A DNA stretch of 64,000 nucleotides from Chlorogloeopsis fritschii (lineage in GTDB: Bacteria > Cyanobacteriota > Cyanobacteriia > Cyanobacteriales > Nostocaceae), in the NCBI RefSeq assembly GCF_043099315.1, contig NZ_CP170746.1; one strand, given 5' to 3'. Positions 53,778 through 63,117 of the stretch are shown here, one piece after another. Each line of letters begins with the position of its first letter. Positions within the stretch are counted from its first letter, which is position 1. A model generated the notes under the pieces. It saw nothing but the letters and a program-made list of their open reading frames with translations, was not told where the DNA came from and searched no databases. The position numbers and the translations under genes are program-made.

Positions 53778-55205
53778 ATGGCTAGTCAACTGTCTATTGC
53801 AGTAACTTTCATCGCATTTCTTGCCTTAATTATCTTTGTCGGAATCTACTCTGCAACCCACAAGCAAAATACAACTGCTGATTACCTGCTAGCTAGCCGA
53901 GGCGTAAATCCTTGGCTCACAGCACTATCGGCAATGTCAACCGGGCAGAGTGGCTTGTTATTTTTGGGTCAGGTTGGCTTTGCCTATAAAATAGGAATCT
54001 CTTCTATTTGGTTGGTGATTGGCTGGGCAATAGGAGATTACATTGCCTGGTGGTTTTTTTTCAAACGGTTAAGACAAGTTTCTGAGGAAACCTCATCTGA
54101 TACAGTCTCTGCCTTACTTGCTCAAAATACCTCAGGTGCTCGTTGGATTTCTATTGTCTCAGGTGTAATAATTATCGCTTTTCTTGGTTCCTATGCTGCA
54201 TCACAACTTGTTGCCGGCAGTAAGGCGCTAAATGTAGTATTTGGTTGGGATTACTACTTAGGAATTGTACTTGGAACTATCATTGTCATCATTTACTGTT
54301 TTTCTGGAGGTGTGCGCGCCGAAATCTGGACAGATGCAGCCCAAGGAATCATCATGATAGGTTCGTTACTGCTGTTATTGACGGTTGCGATCGCTAACGG
54401 TGGTGGAGTAGCAGAACTCTTGACAAAACTAGCAGCTATCGATCCTAAACTAGTTAGCCTGAGTCCTACAAATCTTCCTCTAGGCTTTATACCTTTTTTG
54501 TTTGGTTGGATTGTAGCTGGATTTGGTGTGGTAGGACAACCTCATATCCTGACACGAGCAATGGCGATTGACTCGCCTGATAATGTAAATCAAGCTCTCT
54601 ATATCAAAACAGTTTGCGGTTTAGTGAATTCTTTTTGTGCGATCGGTGTAGGTTTAGCAGCGCGAGTTCTTTTACCTGGATTAATGGATGGAGGAGATCC
54701 AGAGCTAGCTTTGCCCTATTTAGCCCAGGAGTTGTTACCCTCTATATTTGTTGGACTTATGCTAGCAGGTGTGTTTGCTGCTACCATGTCTACCGCAGAT
54801 TCACAAATTCTTTGTTGTTCAGCAGCACTCACCCAAGACATTTTTCCTAACTTTGCCAATTCTTATAAACTAGTCAAGCTCGGAACCTTGACTGTAGCAA
54901 TGATTGTTTTAAGTATTGCTCTAGCTGGTGATGATAATGTCTTCCTTTTAGTTACATTCTCTTGGTCAGCTTTAGCTTCCGCTCTAGGCCCATTACTAAT
55001 ATTACGTGTTTGGCAATTACCTGTAAGTACATCTGTAGCACTGTCGATGATGGGTGTTGGCATTACTGCCGCCATGACTTGGAGTTTAATCTTTAAATGG
55101 TCAAGTATTGTTTATGAAGTACTTCCAGGCATGGCTGCTAGTACATTAGTCTACTTAGTTGCTCGGTTTATGAATGCCAACTCGTTTCTAGATAGAAAAA
55201 GATAG
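53778..55205 (+). CDS. Sodium:solute symporter (SSS/PutP family)
   Basis: 475 residues and 12-13 membrane helices. The SSS core shows in TTADYLLASRGVNPWLTALSAMSTGQSGLLFLGQVGFAYKIG, VFGWDYYLGIVLGTIIVIIYCFSGGVRAEIWTDAAQGIIMIG, and GQPHILTRAMAIDSPDNVNQA. It would use the inward Na+ gradient for solute uptake across the plasma membrane. The substrate is not predictable. No known regulator or partner gene next to it; the next gene, leftward, converges and ends 3 bases away. Confidence 0.85.
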   Translation: MASQLSIAVTFIAFLALIIFVGIYSATHKQNTTADYLLASRGVNPWLTALSAMSTGQSGLLFLGQVGFAYKIGISSIWLVIGWAIGDYIAWWFFFKRLRQVSEETSSDTVSALLAQNTSGARWISIVSGVIIIAFLGSYAASQLVAGSKALNVVFGWDYYLGIVLGTIIVIIYCFSGGVRAEIWTDAAQGIIMIGSLLLLLTVAIANGGGVAELLTKLAAIDPKLVSLSPTNLPLGFIPFLFGWIVAGFGVVGQPHILTRAMAIDSPDNVNQALYIKTVCGLVNSFCAIGVGLAARVLLPGLMDGGDPELALPYLAQELLPSIFVGLMLAGVFAATMSTADSQILCCSAALTQDIFPNFANSYKLVKLGTLTVAMIVLSIALAGDDNVFLLVTFSWSALASALGPLLILRVWQLPVSTSVALSMMGVGITAAMTWSLIFKWSSIVYEVLPGMAASTLVYLVARFMNANSFLDRKR

Positions 55206-55207
55206 GT

Positions 55208-56572
55208 TTAGTGCGATTGAATATCGTATGTATTGATACTACCAAAGCGATCGCCTAACTCATCTTCAAAAATTGCTCCTTGTTGCTTTAGCTGTTGCCT
55301 CATCTCAACAGATAGCCCTTGATTTTCACCAAATCGAGCATTTTCTAAGATTGCCCCTTTAAATTTAACACCGCTCAGATCAGTATTTCTAAAGTCGGCA
55401 TCCCGAAGATTGGCATCCTGAAAATCGGCATTTTTGATATCTTTACCCTTAACTCCCTGATTTACAGTCTCCCAAACTAAACGCCATTTCCGATCTAGTT
55501 TTGTTGCCTGATTGATTTTGACATTTTTTAAGTTAGCACCATTTAGTTTGGCTCCGCTGAGATTAGCGCCCTCTAAATTAGCATTCTCTAGGTTGGCATC
55601 GGTAAGATCGGCTTGATTAAAGCTAACACCCACTAACTGAGCACCGCTCATGTCAGCACTCTTCAAGTTAGCATTCTTTAACTTGGCATTACTGAGTTGA
55701 GCATTCTTGAGAACTGCATTACTAAAATTGGCATTATTCAACTTGGCATTACTCAGATAAGCACTACTAAGATTGGCACCTCTTAGTTGAGCATTGTTCA
55801 GGTTTCCATTCCATAGATAAACACCACTGAGATTGGCATTTTTGAAATTTGCATATGCTAAATGAGCATTGCTAAGGTTAGCACCACTAAAATTAGCTCC
55901 TACTAACTGAGCATTACTAAGGTTGGCATTACCAAGGTTAGCGTCTGTTAAATCAGCGCCATTGAGGTTGGCACTTGCTAGTCGAGCATTATTGAGGTTA
56001 GCGCCGACTAAATTAGTACCCTCAAGCCAAGCGTTTTCAAGATTCGCATTACTGAAATTGGCACCTTTCAAATTAGCATTTTTCAAATTGGCGTTTCTGA
56101 GATTTGCACCACTAAGATAAACACCATCAAGATTTGTGCCTGCTAACTGAGCATTACTTAAGTCTGCAAGAATTAAAGTTACACTGCTAGAATTTTGATT
56201 GTCTGCCCTTTGATTAAGAATTTTGGGGAGAGAATTCTGGAATAAACTAAATTCTTTTGCTTGGTTAATTTCTAAAGTTTGAAAATTATTAATATCAAGA
56301 ACAACATCGGTTAATAAATTTCTAGGATGAGATGCTGTGATTTCTTTTTCAGATTCTTTTTTCTTCTGCTGTTGTTTCTGATTCCAAAAAATCAACAAAA
56401 TACTTAAGCTGTAACTTAAAATCAACGAAAACGCCAGTAATTTATCTTTTATTAGGAGTAAAATAACTATCAGGCTTAAGCCAAATACAAATATTTGCTT
56501 AACTAATAAACTCAGTTTGTGCTTAGTTTCATCATAGAAATTAATATTTTCACGCTTGGCTATAGTCATTTC
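55208..56572 (-). CDS. Membrane pentapeptide-repeat protein
   Basis: From ATG 56572 (GGAG eleven bases upstream) 454 residues; a TTG at 56641 is alternative. The N-terminus has two membrane helices (VKQIFVFGLSLIVILLLIKD and LLAFSLILSYSLSILLIFW). From about residue 140 there are more than forty A(N/D)LxN pentapeptides (LRNANLKNANLKGANFSNANLENAW), making a long right-handed beta-helix, with a conserved linker WRLVWETVNQG between two blocks. It is probably anchored to a membrane with the helix in the cytoplasm. The function is unknown; pentapeptide proteins often serve as scaffolds. Confidence 0.8.
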   Translation of the reverse strand, partial: EMTIAKRENINFYDETKHKLSLLVKQIFVFGLSLIVILLLIKDKLLAFSLILSYSLSILLIFWNQKQQQKKKESEKEITASHPRNLLTDVVLDINNFQTLEINQAKEFSLFQNSLPKILNQRADNQNSSSVTLILADLSNAQLAGTNLDGVYLSGANLRNANLKNANLKGANFSNANLENAWLEGTNLVGANLNNARLASANLNGADLTDANLGNANLSNAQLVGANFSGANLSNAHLAYANFKNANLSGVYLWNGNLNNAQLRGANLSSAYLSNAKLNNANFSNAVLKNAQLSNAKLKNANLKSADMSGAQLVGVSFNQADLTDANLENANLEGANLSGAKLNGANLKNVKINQATKLDRKWRLVWETVNQGVKGKDIKNADFQDANLRDADFRNTDLSGVKFKGAILENARFGENQGLSVEMRQQLKQQGAIFEDELGDRFGSINTYDIQSH

Positions 56573-57254
56573 AAAATCTCCATTCACAGTTAAAAAATTA
56601 CTCAGATAATCTTTTGAAATTCCTTTGATTGCAATTATCAAGAGGAATTCAAAGTAAACTATCCACTATGACTAAATAATTTCAAAATTAGTCATATCTA
56701 ATAGTATAGATTCATTCAATGTATTTAATTATTCTAAAAAACTACAATCTTTATGATTAAATGAGTTTTTTGAAATCAACTATGGATTGAACAGAAAAAC
56801 TTGATAAGATTGACGATTATAATTTTTTAGTTATTTTTATCAAATCTTCAAATAAATTTCTTCAAAATATCAATATTACTTTTTCAGCAGAGATTGTCAT
56901 TAAATTATCATAATTAACTGGATAATTATAATCAAAAATATTTTCTCTAATTTTATCATAAAATCATGAATAAAATTAAAATTCGTATAAAATGTTACTT
57001 TTGCTATAGAATCCAGGAATTTTTGCGATCGCCATGCGCCAATAGTCGGGAAATCAGCTTGCAAATTTAAGTTGCCTCAAAAATATTAAAGGAAAAAGCT
57101 CCTTGGTACTCGGTTGCAACAGTTGATCGGGAAAACTACTAAGCTGGTAAATAGCACCTGAAATTCTCAATCAAATTTCTGAGCGACGTGCCAGTCGCCA
57201 CCCAAAGGGGAAAAACTTTAGCTGGCTAACTACCTGTAAACAAATTTAATCATT
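56573..57254. other. Intergenic stretch before ffh
   Basis: Very AT-rich up to about 57020, then more mixed sequence up to the ffh start. It must carry the ffh promoter. No gene or repeat was found. Confidence 0.35.
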
Positions 57255-58718
57255 ATGTTTGATGCACTTGCTGACCGTTTAGAATCTGCCTGGAAAAAAC
57301 TGCGGGGACAGGACAAAATTTCCCAATCCAATATTCAAGATGCCTTGCGGGAAGTTCGCCGTGCCTTGTTGGAGGCAGATGTCAATCTCCAGGTAGTCAA
57401 AGAATTTATTAGCGAGATTGAAGCCAAAGCACAGGGAGCCGAGGTAATTGCTGGAGTACGTCCCGATCAACAGTTCATCAAAATTGTATACGATGAGTTG
57501 GTGCAGGTAATGGGGGAAACAAATGTACCCCTAGCGCAAGCAGAAAATAAACCTACGGTTGTGCTGATGGCTGGGTTGCAGGGTACGGGAAAAACCACTG
57601 CGACAGCTAAGTTAGCATTACATTTACGGAAATTAGATCGCAGCTGCTTAATGGTAGCAACAGACGTGTATCGCCCAGCAGCGATCGATCAACTCGTTAC
57701 CCTGGGTAAGCAAATCGAAGTCCCAGTATTTGAAATGGGAAGCGATGCCGATCCCGTAGAGATTGCCCGGCAAGGTGTAGAGCGTGGCAAAGCAGAAGGT
57801 GTAGATACCGTCATAATTGATACTGCTGGACGTCTGCAAATTGATGCAGATATGATGGCAGAATTAATTCGCATTAAACAAACAGTTGAGCCTGATGAAA
57901 CTCTGTTGGTGGTTGATGCGATGACCGGGCAAGAAGCAGCAAATCTTACCCGTACTTTCCACGAACAGGTTGGGATTACTGGCGCAATTCTTACCAAACT
58001 CGATGGTGATAGCCGTGGTGGTGCTGCCCTATCAGTACGGCGGATTTCTGGAGCGCCGATTAAGTTTGTTGGTGTCGGCGAAAAAGTCGAAGCTCTGCAA
58101 CCGTTTTATCCCGATCGCATGGCATCGCGAATTCTGGGGATGGGCGATGTCTTAACTCTGGTAGAAAAAGCCCAAGAAGAAATTGATCTTGCCGATGCCG
58201 AGAAAATGCAGGAGAAAATCCTGTCAGCAAAGTTCGACTTTACCGACTTTCTCAAACAGTTGCGCTTGCTGAAAAATATGGGTTCCCTGGGAGGCATCAT
58301 CAAGATGATCCCCGGAATGAACAAGCTGACGGACGATCAACTCCAAAAAGGCGAAACTCAGCTTAAACGCTGCGAAGCGATGATTAATTCCATGACTCCC
58401 CAAGAGCGCAAAAATCCAGATTTATTAGCAAGTTCACCCAGTCGGCGGCGACGGGTAGCAGCCGGAAGTGGCTATAAAGAGCCGGATGTCAGCAAGCTAG
58501 TAAGTGACTTCCAAAAAATGCGTTCTATGATGCAGCAAATGGGGCAAGGCCGCTTTCCTGGTATGCCGGGAATGTTTGGCGGTGGAATGGGAGGCGATCC
58601 TTACGCTGCTGCTGGCAATCGTCCCGCTCCCCCAGGATGGCGGGGTTATGGTGGTGTTGCCAGCACGAAAAAGAAGCCTAAGAAGGACAAAAAGAAGAAA
58701 GGCTTTGGTACTTTATAA
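57255..58718 (+). CDS. ffh: Signal recognition particle protein Ffh
   Basis: 487 residues. N domain (1-90), G domain with GxxGxGKT as LQGTGKTTATAKLA, DTAGRLQIDADMMAEL, TKLDGDSRGGAALS, then the methionine-rich M domain (RSMMQQMGQGRFPGMPGMFGGGMGGDP) and a basic tail KKKPKKDKKKKGF. It binds 4.5S RNA and signal sequences and delivers nascent membrane proteins to FtsY and the translocon. Full length. First gene of the ffh-rpsP-khpA group. Confidence 0.97.
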   Translation: MFDALADRLESAWKKLRGQDKISQSNIQDALREVRRALLEADVNLQVVKEFISEIEAKAQGAEVIAGVRPDQQFIKIVYDELVQVMGETNVPLAQAENKPTVVLMAGLQGTGKTTATAKLALHLRKLDRSCLMVATDVYRPAAIDQLVTLGKQIEVPVFEMGSDADPVEIARQGVERGKAEGVDTVIIDTAGRLQIDADMMAELIRIKQTVEPDETLLVVDAMTGQEAANLTRTFHEQVGITGAILTKLDGDSRGGAALSVRRISGAPIKFVGVGEKVEALQPFYPDRMASRILGMGDVLTLVEKAQEEIDLADAEKMQEKILSAKFDFTDFLKQLRLLKNMGSLGGIIKMIPGMNKLTDDQLQKGETQLKRCEAMINSMTPQERKNPDLLASSPSRRRRVAAGSGYKEPDVSKLVSDFQKMRSMMQQMGQGRFPGMPGMFGGGMGGDPYAAAGNRPAPPGWRGYGGVASTKKKPKKDKKKKGFGTL

Positions 58719-58934
58719 TCATTTGCTTCTAAGCAAGTCAAAGGACAAATCACCTGGCCAAGTGCTAAAATTAGCATTTCGGCATTATTAAGTTATGATC
58801 CTTTAAAAAGAGGAACTAACACCAACAAATGGACAATTGCTTGGGTAAAAACAACCTGATGGCAATTGCTCCTTGGAAACCAACTAACTAGCTGCAAATT
58901 CATCACCAACCATTAGGAGAATAATCTCTCAATC

Positions 58935-59195
58935 ATGATTAAACTGCGCTTGAAACGATACGGTAAAAAGCGGGAAGCAAGCTATCGCATAATCGCTATC
59001 AACAGCCTCGCTCGCCGTGATGGTCGTCCCCTCGAAGAACTGGGATTCTACAACCCTAGAACTGATGAAGTACGACTAGATGTTCCCGGCATCGTCAAGC
59101 GACTACAACAAGGTGCTCAACCGAGTGACACCGTGCGTCGCATCTTACAAAAAGCCAATGTCTTTGAACAGGTCAGTGCAAAAGCCGCTTCTTAA
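58935..59195 (+). CDS. rpsP: 30S ribosomal protein S16
   Basis: 86 residues, usual length. It begins MIKLRLKRYGKKREASYRIIAI and has the family core SLARRDGRPLEELGFYNPR. AGGAG lies about 16 bases before the start, a spacing longer than usual. It follows ffh by 216 bases. The khpA gene starts inside its last codons. Confidence 0.97.
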   Translation: MIKLRLKRYGKKREASYRIIAINSLARRDGRPLEELGFYNPRTDEVRLDVPGIVKRLQQGAQPSDTVRRILQKANVFEQVSAKAAS

Positions 59196-59589
59196 AGTCG
59201 CAACAAAATCCCCAACGATCAGTCCTGACTACGTTGGGCTGATACGGTTTTTAATCCAACCGTTTTTAGAATCGCCAGATTCTTTAAGCGTCGATTGTGA
59301 AATGTATCACACCCGCAAGCGGGCTTGGATTCGCATCGCTTTTGAAAGCACAGATAAGGGGAAAGTGTTTGGTCGGGGAGGACGCAATATCCAAGCTATT
59401 CGTACAGTCATTGCCGCTGCTGCCGAAGCTGCTGGTCACTCAGTATACTTAGATATTTATGGCAGCAATGATGCTGGTCGGGAAGACGTTTCTGTTGAAC
59501 AAGAGGGGGAAGAACGATTGCCACCCCCTAAATCTAAGGAACGACGTGGAAACGGAACTCGCCCCATTGTTAAATCCCGTTCTCGATAA
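59158..59589 (+). CDS. khpA: KhpA-type KH-domain RNA-binding protein
   Basis: 143 residues from ATG 59158, overlapping the end of rpsP by 38 bases; a GTG at 59176 is a second candidate. The KH domain is PDYVGLIRFLIQPFLESPDSLSVDCEMY...RAWIRIAFESTDKGKVFGRGGRNIQAIRTVI with the GxxG loop GRGG intact. The C-terminus is charged and basic. KhpA with KhpB binds many RNAs and affects cell size in Gram-positive bacteria; its targets in cyanobacteria are little known. Translation is coupled to rpsP by the overlap. Confidence 0.88.
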   Translation: MSLNRSVQKPLLKVATKSPTISPDYVGLIRFLIQPFLESPDSLSVDCEMYHTRKRAWIRIAFESTDKGKVFGRGGRNIQAIRTVIAAAAEAAGHSVYLDIYGSNDAGREDVSVEQEGEERLPPPKSKERRGNGTRPIVKSRSR

Positions 59590-59815
59590 GTTTAAATTAG
59601 AGAACAGACAGGAGTAGAAATTAACAAGTTTATTGTGTCTTTTCTAACTCCCTAACAAATGACTAAATTTGGTACACTGGCATCGATAGGGTGAGTGTAC
59701 TCTCACTAGCAAATGCTTGGGCTAGCGACCAGCAAAAGCCAGCGATAAAACGCTTGTGGTAAACAAGTGGAGTTAAGTGACTCAGATAATCTCTGTAAGG
59801 AGGTGAAACCAGGGA

Positions 59816-59992
59816 GTGGCTGAAGTCCGTTTGGGTGAGAACGAGTCAATTGACTCGGCACTAAGACGTTTTAAGAAGAAAATTCAAAAAGCTGGGATTT
59901 TATCCGAAGTCAAACGGCGAGAAAGATATGAAAAACCCAGTCTACGCCGTAAGCGGAAAGCGGAAACCGCCCGTAAAGGTGTTCGCTACTAG
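59816..59992 (+). CDS. rpsU: 30S ribosomal protein S21
   Basis: 58 residues starting at GTG 59816, reading VAEVRLGENESIDSALRRFKKKI...RKAETARKGVRY. AAGGAGGTG sits about ten bases upstream. It is a full S21, with the basic tail. S21 binds 16S rRNA and is needed for initiation. The gene sits between khpA and phoH. The 220-base leader since khpA is long and may hold regulation, though none is recognised. Confidence 0.93.
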   Translation: MAEVRLGENESIDSALRRFKKKIQKAGILSEVKRRERYEKPSLRRKRKAETARKGVRY

Positions 59993-60371
59993 ATGAAAAC
60001 CATGTTTTTGGTGAATTTATGAACCAAAACCATTGGTATAATAAGAGGTTTGAGCACAGTTGTAGCTCAAACCAACAACAGTAGAGACGTGGAAGCGTTG
60101 CTTCGGATTCAGAGGCTGCTCGCGCCTCTACTTTTTATCCATAAGTGGTTATTTGTAGTTTGAAATACCATCCATACCAATTTTGGATTTTAAATTAGCT
60201 ATTCCAAAATTTTGAAACAAAACTCCCGCGTACCAATTTGGTATCACAATTTTCAATTCACCACTCAAGCAGTAGTTAATTTAAACATGATATTGTGCTT
60301 TACCCGCTTAATTTGAATATTAAACTTTGTCAAATTGATCAAAAAAAGGTTTTCATAAATCAGTAAATACT
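59993..60371. other. Intergenic stretch between rpsU and phoH
   Basis: Contains the hairpin at 60047-60073, a GTAGAG...CTCTAC pair at about 60082-60131 followed by TTTTT, and an ATACCAATTT-type word pair at 60177-60245. No gene found. The phoH ribosome site is weak. Confidence 0.45.
60047..60073 (+). terminator. Hairpin after rpsU
   Basis: GGTTTGAGC and GCTCAAACC form a perfect 9-base stem with a 9-base loop, 55 bases after rpsU. A second hairpin with GTAGAG/CTCTAC arms ends in CTCTACTTTTTA (about 60131), which looks like an intrinsic terminator. Confidence 0.45.
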
Positions 60372-61325
60372 ATGGCAGAGGCCTTTACCATTGAACTGCC
60401 GAATGTCACAAGCGCGATCGCTTTAGCAGGACAAGGAGAAGAAAATCTCAAAATCCTCGCTAGGCAAACAGGAGCAACACTAGTACTGCGCGGACAGGAA
60501 CTGCTTATTTCCGGTACAGACAAACAGATTGATTTGGCTAGTCGATTAGTGCGATCGCTCGAAGACTTGTGGAGCAAAGGCAATTTTGTTTCCAGCGCCG
60601 ATATTCTCACCGCTCGTCAAGCCCTCGACAGTCATCGAGAAGGAGAACTACAAGATTTACAGCGAGATGTTCTCGCTAAAACTCGTCGAGGTGAAGAAAT
60701 CCGTGCCAAAACTTTCCGACAAAGACAATACATCCAAGCTCTACGCAAGCACGACTTAATTTTCTGCACAGGGCCAGCCGGTACTGGTAAGACTTTTCTG
60801 GCTGTTGTGGTAGCCGTACAATCACTCCTTGCCAACCAGTTTGACAAGCTGATTTTAACTCGTCCTGCCGTTGAAGCAGGTGAAAGACTCGGTTTTTTGC
60901 CAGGAGACTTACAACAGAAGGTTAATCCCTATCTCCGCCCACTCTACGATGCCATCAATGAATTTATCGACCCAGAAAAAGTCCCATCTTTGATGGAAAG
61001 AGGTGTAATCGAAGTTGCTCCTTTAGCTTATATGCGAGGACGCACGCTCAATAACGCTTTTGTAATTGTCGATGAAGCTCAAAATACCACACCATCTCAG
61101 ATCAAAATGGTTCTGACTCGCTTAGGTTTTAATTCTCGGATGGTGGTAACAGGTGATATGACACAAACCGACTTAGCAGCACACCAAGAGTCTGGATTAG
61201 CAGTGGCTTTACAAATTTTAAAACACGTAGAAGGCATTTACTTCTCCGAATTTACCCAAAAAGATGTCGTGCGCCATCCCCTAGTTCAGCGTATTGTAAA
61301 TGCATACGAACAGTATGAAAAATAG
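60372..61325 (+). CDS. phoH: PhoH-like ATPase
   Basis: 317 residues. An N-terminal KH-like region precedes the PhoH domain: Walker A GPAGTGKTF near residue 140, LTRPAVEAGERLGFLPGDLQQK, FVIVDEAQNTTPSQIKMVLTRLGFNSRMVVTGD (Walker B) and the C-terminal DVVRHPLVQRIVNAYE. PhoH-like proteins are cytoplasmic ATPases thought to act on RNA. It was named for phosphate control in E. coli; no Pho box is seen upstream here. In cyanobacteria its place in this ribosomal group suggests RNA maturation. Confidence 0.92.
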   Translation: MAEAFTIELPNVTSAIALAGQGEENLKILARQTGATLVLRGQELLISGTDKQIDLASRLVRSLEDLWSKGNFVSSADILTARQALDSHREGELQDLQRDVLAKTRRGEEIRAKTFRQRQYIQALRKHDLIFCTGPAGTGKTFLAVVVAVQSLLANQFDKLILTRPAVEAGERLGFLPGDLQQKVNPYLRPLYDAINEFIDPEKVPSLMERGVIEVAPLAYMRGRTLNNAFVIVDEAQNTTPSQIKMVLTRLGFNSRMVVTGDMTQTDLAAHQESGLAVALQILKHVEGIYFSEFTQKDVVRHPLVQRIVNAYEQYEK

Positions 61326-61415
61326 ACAATAGTCAATAATCATTGGTCATTGGTCATTTGTATTTAGCTAATGACTGATGACAAATGACAAATGACTAAT
61401 AACAAAGGACAAAGA
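61326..61415. repeat. Inverted heptad-type repeats before the 61420 gene
   Basis: TCATTGGTCATTGGTCATTTG on one arm and GACAAATGACAAATGACTAA on the other are inverted degenerate 7-base repeats. They fill most of the 94-base gap between phoH and the next gene. Confidence 0.55.
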
Positions 61416-61419
61416 ACAA

Positions 61420-61827
61420 ATGACAGCAACTTTAAAAGAATTTTTGGAAGCTTGCGAAACTTTAGGAACTTTGCGCTTAATTGTTACCAGTAGCGCCGCA
61501 GTCTTAGAAGCACGTGGCAAGATCCAAAAACTGTTTTATGCAGAACTGCCTAAAGGTAAATATGCAAATATGCATACAGAAGGTTTTGAATTTCACTTGA
61601 ATATGGATAAAATTACGGAAGTGAAATTTGAAACAGGCGAAGCCAAACGAGGCAATTTTACTACCTATGCCATCCGATTGTTAGATGAAAAACAGGAGTC
61701 TGCTTTAAGTTTATTTTTACAGTGGGGTAAGCCGGGAGAATATGAACCAGGACAGGTAGAAGCTTGGCACGCTCTGCGAGAACAGTATGGGCAAGTGTGG
61801 CAACCCGCACCTGTGCTAGAGATCTGA
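61420..61827 (+). CDS. ChuX/HutX-like protein (tentative)
   Basis: 135 residues. RLIVTSSAAVLEARGKIQKLFYAELPKGKYANM...FEFHLNMDKITEVKFETGEAKRGNFTTYAIRLLD is similar in pattern to ChuX/HutX heme-handling proteins: paired beta-sheet repeats and a FHLNM/ITEVKF motif. Assignment is from pattern only. No signal peptide, so cytoplasmic. Its TGA stop overlaps the next gene's ATG as ATGA, suggesting coupling. Confidence 0.5.
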   Translation: MTATLKEFLEACETLGTLRLIVTSSAAVLEARGKIQKLFYAELPKGKYANMHTEGFEFHLNMDKITEVKFETGEAKRGNFTTYAIRLLDEKQESALSLFLQWGKPGEYEPGQVEAWHALREQYGQVWQPAPVLEI

Positions 61828-62606
61828 TGATTGTCATGAGGGTGATTTGGAGTTTTTGCTTGATATTTTTATTCCTGCTGGGAACTGGAGAAGCAACGGC
61901 AGGAGAATTAACCGAGCATTTAGAGAATTTCCCGAAATGGGAGAAAATATCTTCAGTTCAACCAGCAGTAGGAGATTTAGCTTATCCTGATTGGATGGCG
62001 GGTGATTGGCTGTTAAAAAGCACACTTGTAGATTTAGTTGCACCCCTAGCTCCTGATATTGTTACACCCGGATTTGAGGGTAATCGTCAATATCTCCAAG
62101 TACCTATTAGTTTTCCAGTGCGATTTGTGCAGGAAAAAAAGCTGATTTCTGGGTTAAAAATTCTCCCTCGTCCAAGCAAAAAAGCGGCAATCGTGGCAGA
62201 TAGGGTATTTAATGGCTTAAATTTGGCACGGGCTTATTTAGGCGACACAACAGTTTTATCAGTCAAAGTCGATCCAGATTCGCCCAATCGTCAAATTACT
62301 TTTTTAAGGGGCGAACGCCAGTTAGTTTCTATTGTTTCTGCACGGGCTACAGAAACCACATCTGATGGCAGGTTTATTGCTACAGAAGTGTTTCAACAAA
62401 TATTTAAAGGTGGTGTAAGTCCCTATTTCAACTCTGTAGAATCCACAACAGCCTACCGCAAATTACCAACATCAAATCCAGCAATTGAGGCAGATCAAGT
62501 TACCGCTGTCTATCTTTCACCACAAGATCCAGATTACTTTCAAGCTGGTTCTCGTCCAGTTGCTCTTTATCGATATCGCTTGGAATTTTTTCCAACAGGG
62601 CTTTAA
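61827..62606 (+). CDS. DUF6816-type secreted protein
   Basis: 259 residues, overlapping the previous stop (TGATG). A signal peptide occupies residues 1-25 (VIWSFCLIFLFLLGTGEATAGEL). The mature part has YPDWMAGDWLLKSTLVDLVAPLAPDIVTPGFEGN, as in plant and cyanobacterial lumen proteins of DUF6816. Localisation would be thylakoid lumen or periplasm. The function is unknown. Confidence 0.65.
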   Translation: MIVMRVIWSFCLIFLFLLGTGEATAGELTEHLENFPKWEKISSVQPAVGDLAYPDWMAGDWLLKSTLVDLVAPLAPDIVTPGFEGNRQYLQVPISFPVRFVQEKKLISGLKILPRPSKKAAIVADRVFNGLNLARAYLGDTTVLSVKVDPDSPNRQITFLRGERQLVSIVSARATETTSDGRFIATEVFQQIFKGGVSPYFNSVESTTAYRKLPTSNPAIEADQVTAVYLSPQDPDYFQAGSRPVALYRYRLEFFPTGL

Positions 62607-62627
62607 GAGTGCATGGGGAAATTTTAG

Positions 62628-63104
62628 CTAACGACTAAAACGTAAGGCGATTGCATACAGCACCCATTGCAACCAGTTACGATGCTGCACTCTAGTGATA
62701 TGAAATGCAGTGAATAACCATTCGCCGTTACGTTTGAGGGCAACAAATGTCTCAATCGACTCTCGCATTAATGAAACCTCTGTTCGCCAGGAATCGACTA
62801 TTCCGTAATTTGCGTGTACCAAAGCAATTTCGGGACTTAAAAACCGCATACTCTTGATATCACCTTTGAGATACGTCCCCTTCAAGAACGTGTCAAAAAG
62901 TTGCTGATGGGAAGAAGCAATCTCCTGATGTCCTTTGAAGTGCGTGCCGTTGAAGGCGATGTAATCTGCATCTTCGGTAAACACAGCAGCATAGGCAGCG
63001 CCATCGCCCCTCTTCCAAGCATCAACCATTTGCTGGAGAATTCTGCGAATAGCAGCCTCATCAGTCGGATTTGAGGTGAGTATTGGAGATGTTTGTAAAC
63101 TCAT
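62628..63104 (-). CDS. SnoaL/NTF2-like (SgcJ/EcaC) protein, no signal peptide
   Basis: 158 residues; AAGGAGGAATAGGCG is before the ATG at 63104, so the site is strong. The NTF2-like fold is shown by DEAAIRRILQQMVDAWKRGDGAAYAAVFTEDADYIAFNGTHFKGHQEI and the C-terminal half EWLFTAFHITRV. It is the second gene of a leftward pair; the first is its exported paralogue. Its cone-shaped pocket may bind a small ligand, unknown here. Confidence 0.75.
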   Translation of the reverse strand: MSLQTSPILTSNPTDEAAIRRILQQMVDAWKRGDGAAYAAVFTEDADYIAFNGTHFKGHQEIASSHQQLFDTFLKGTYLKGDIKSMRFLSPEIALVHANYGIVDSWRTEVSLMRESIETFVALKRNGEWLFTAFHITRVQHRNWLQWVLYAIALRFSR

Positions 63105-63117
63105 CGCCTATTCCTCC

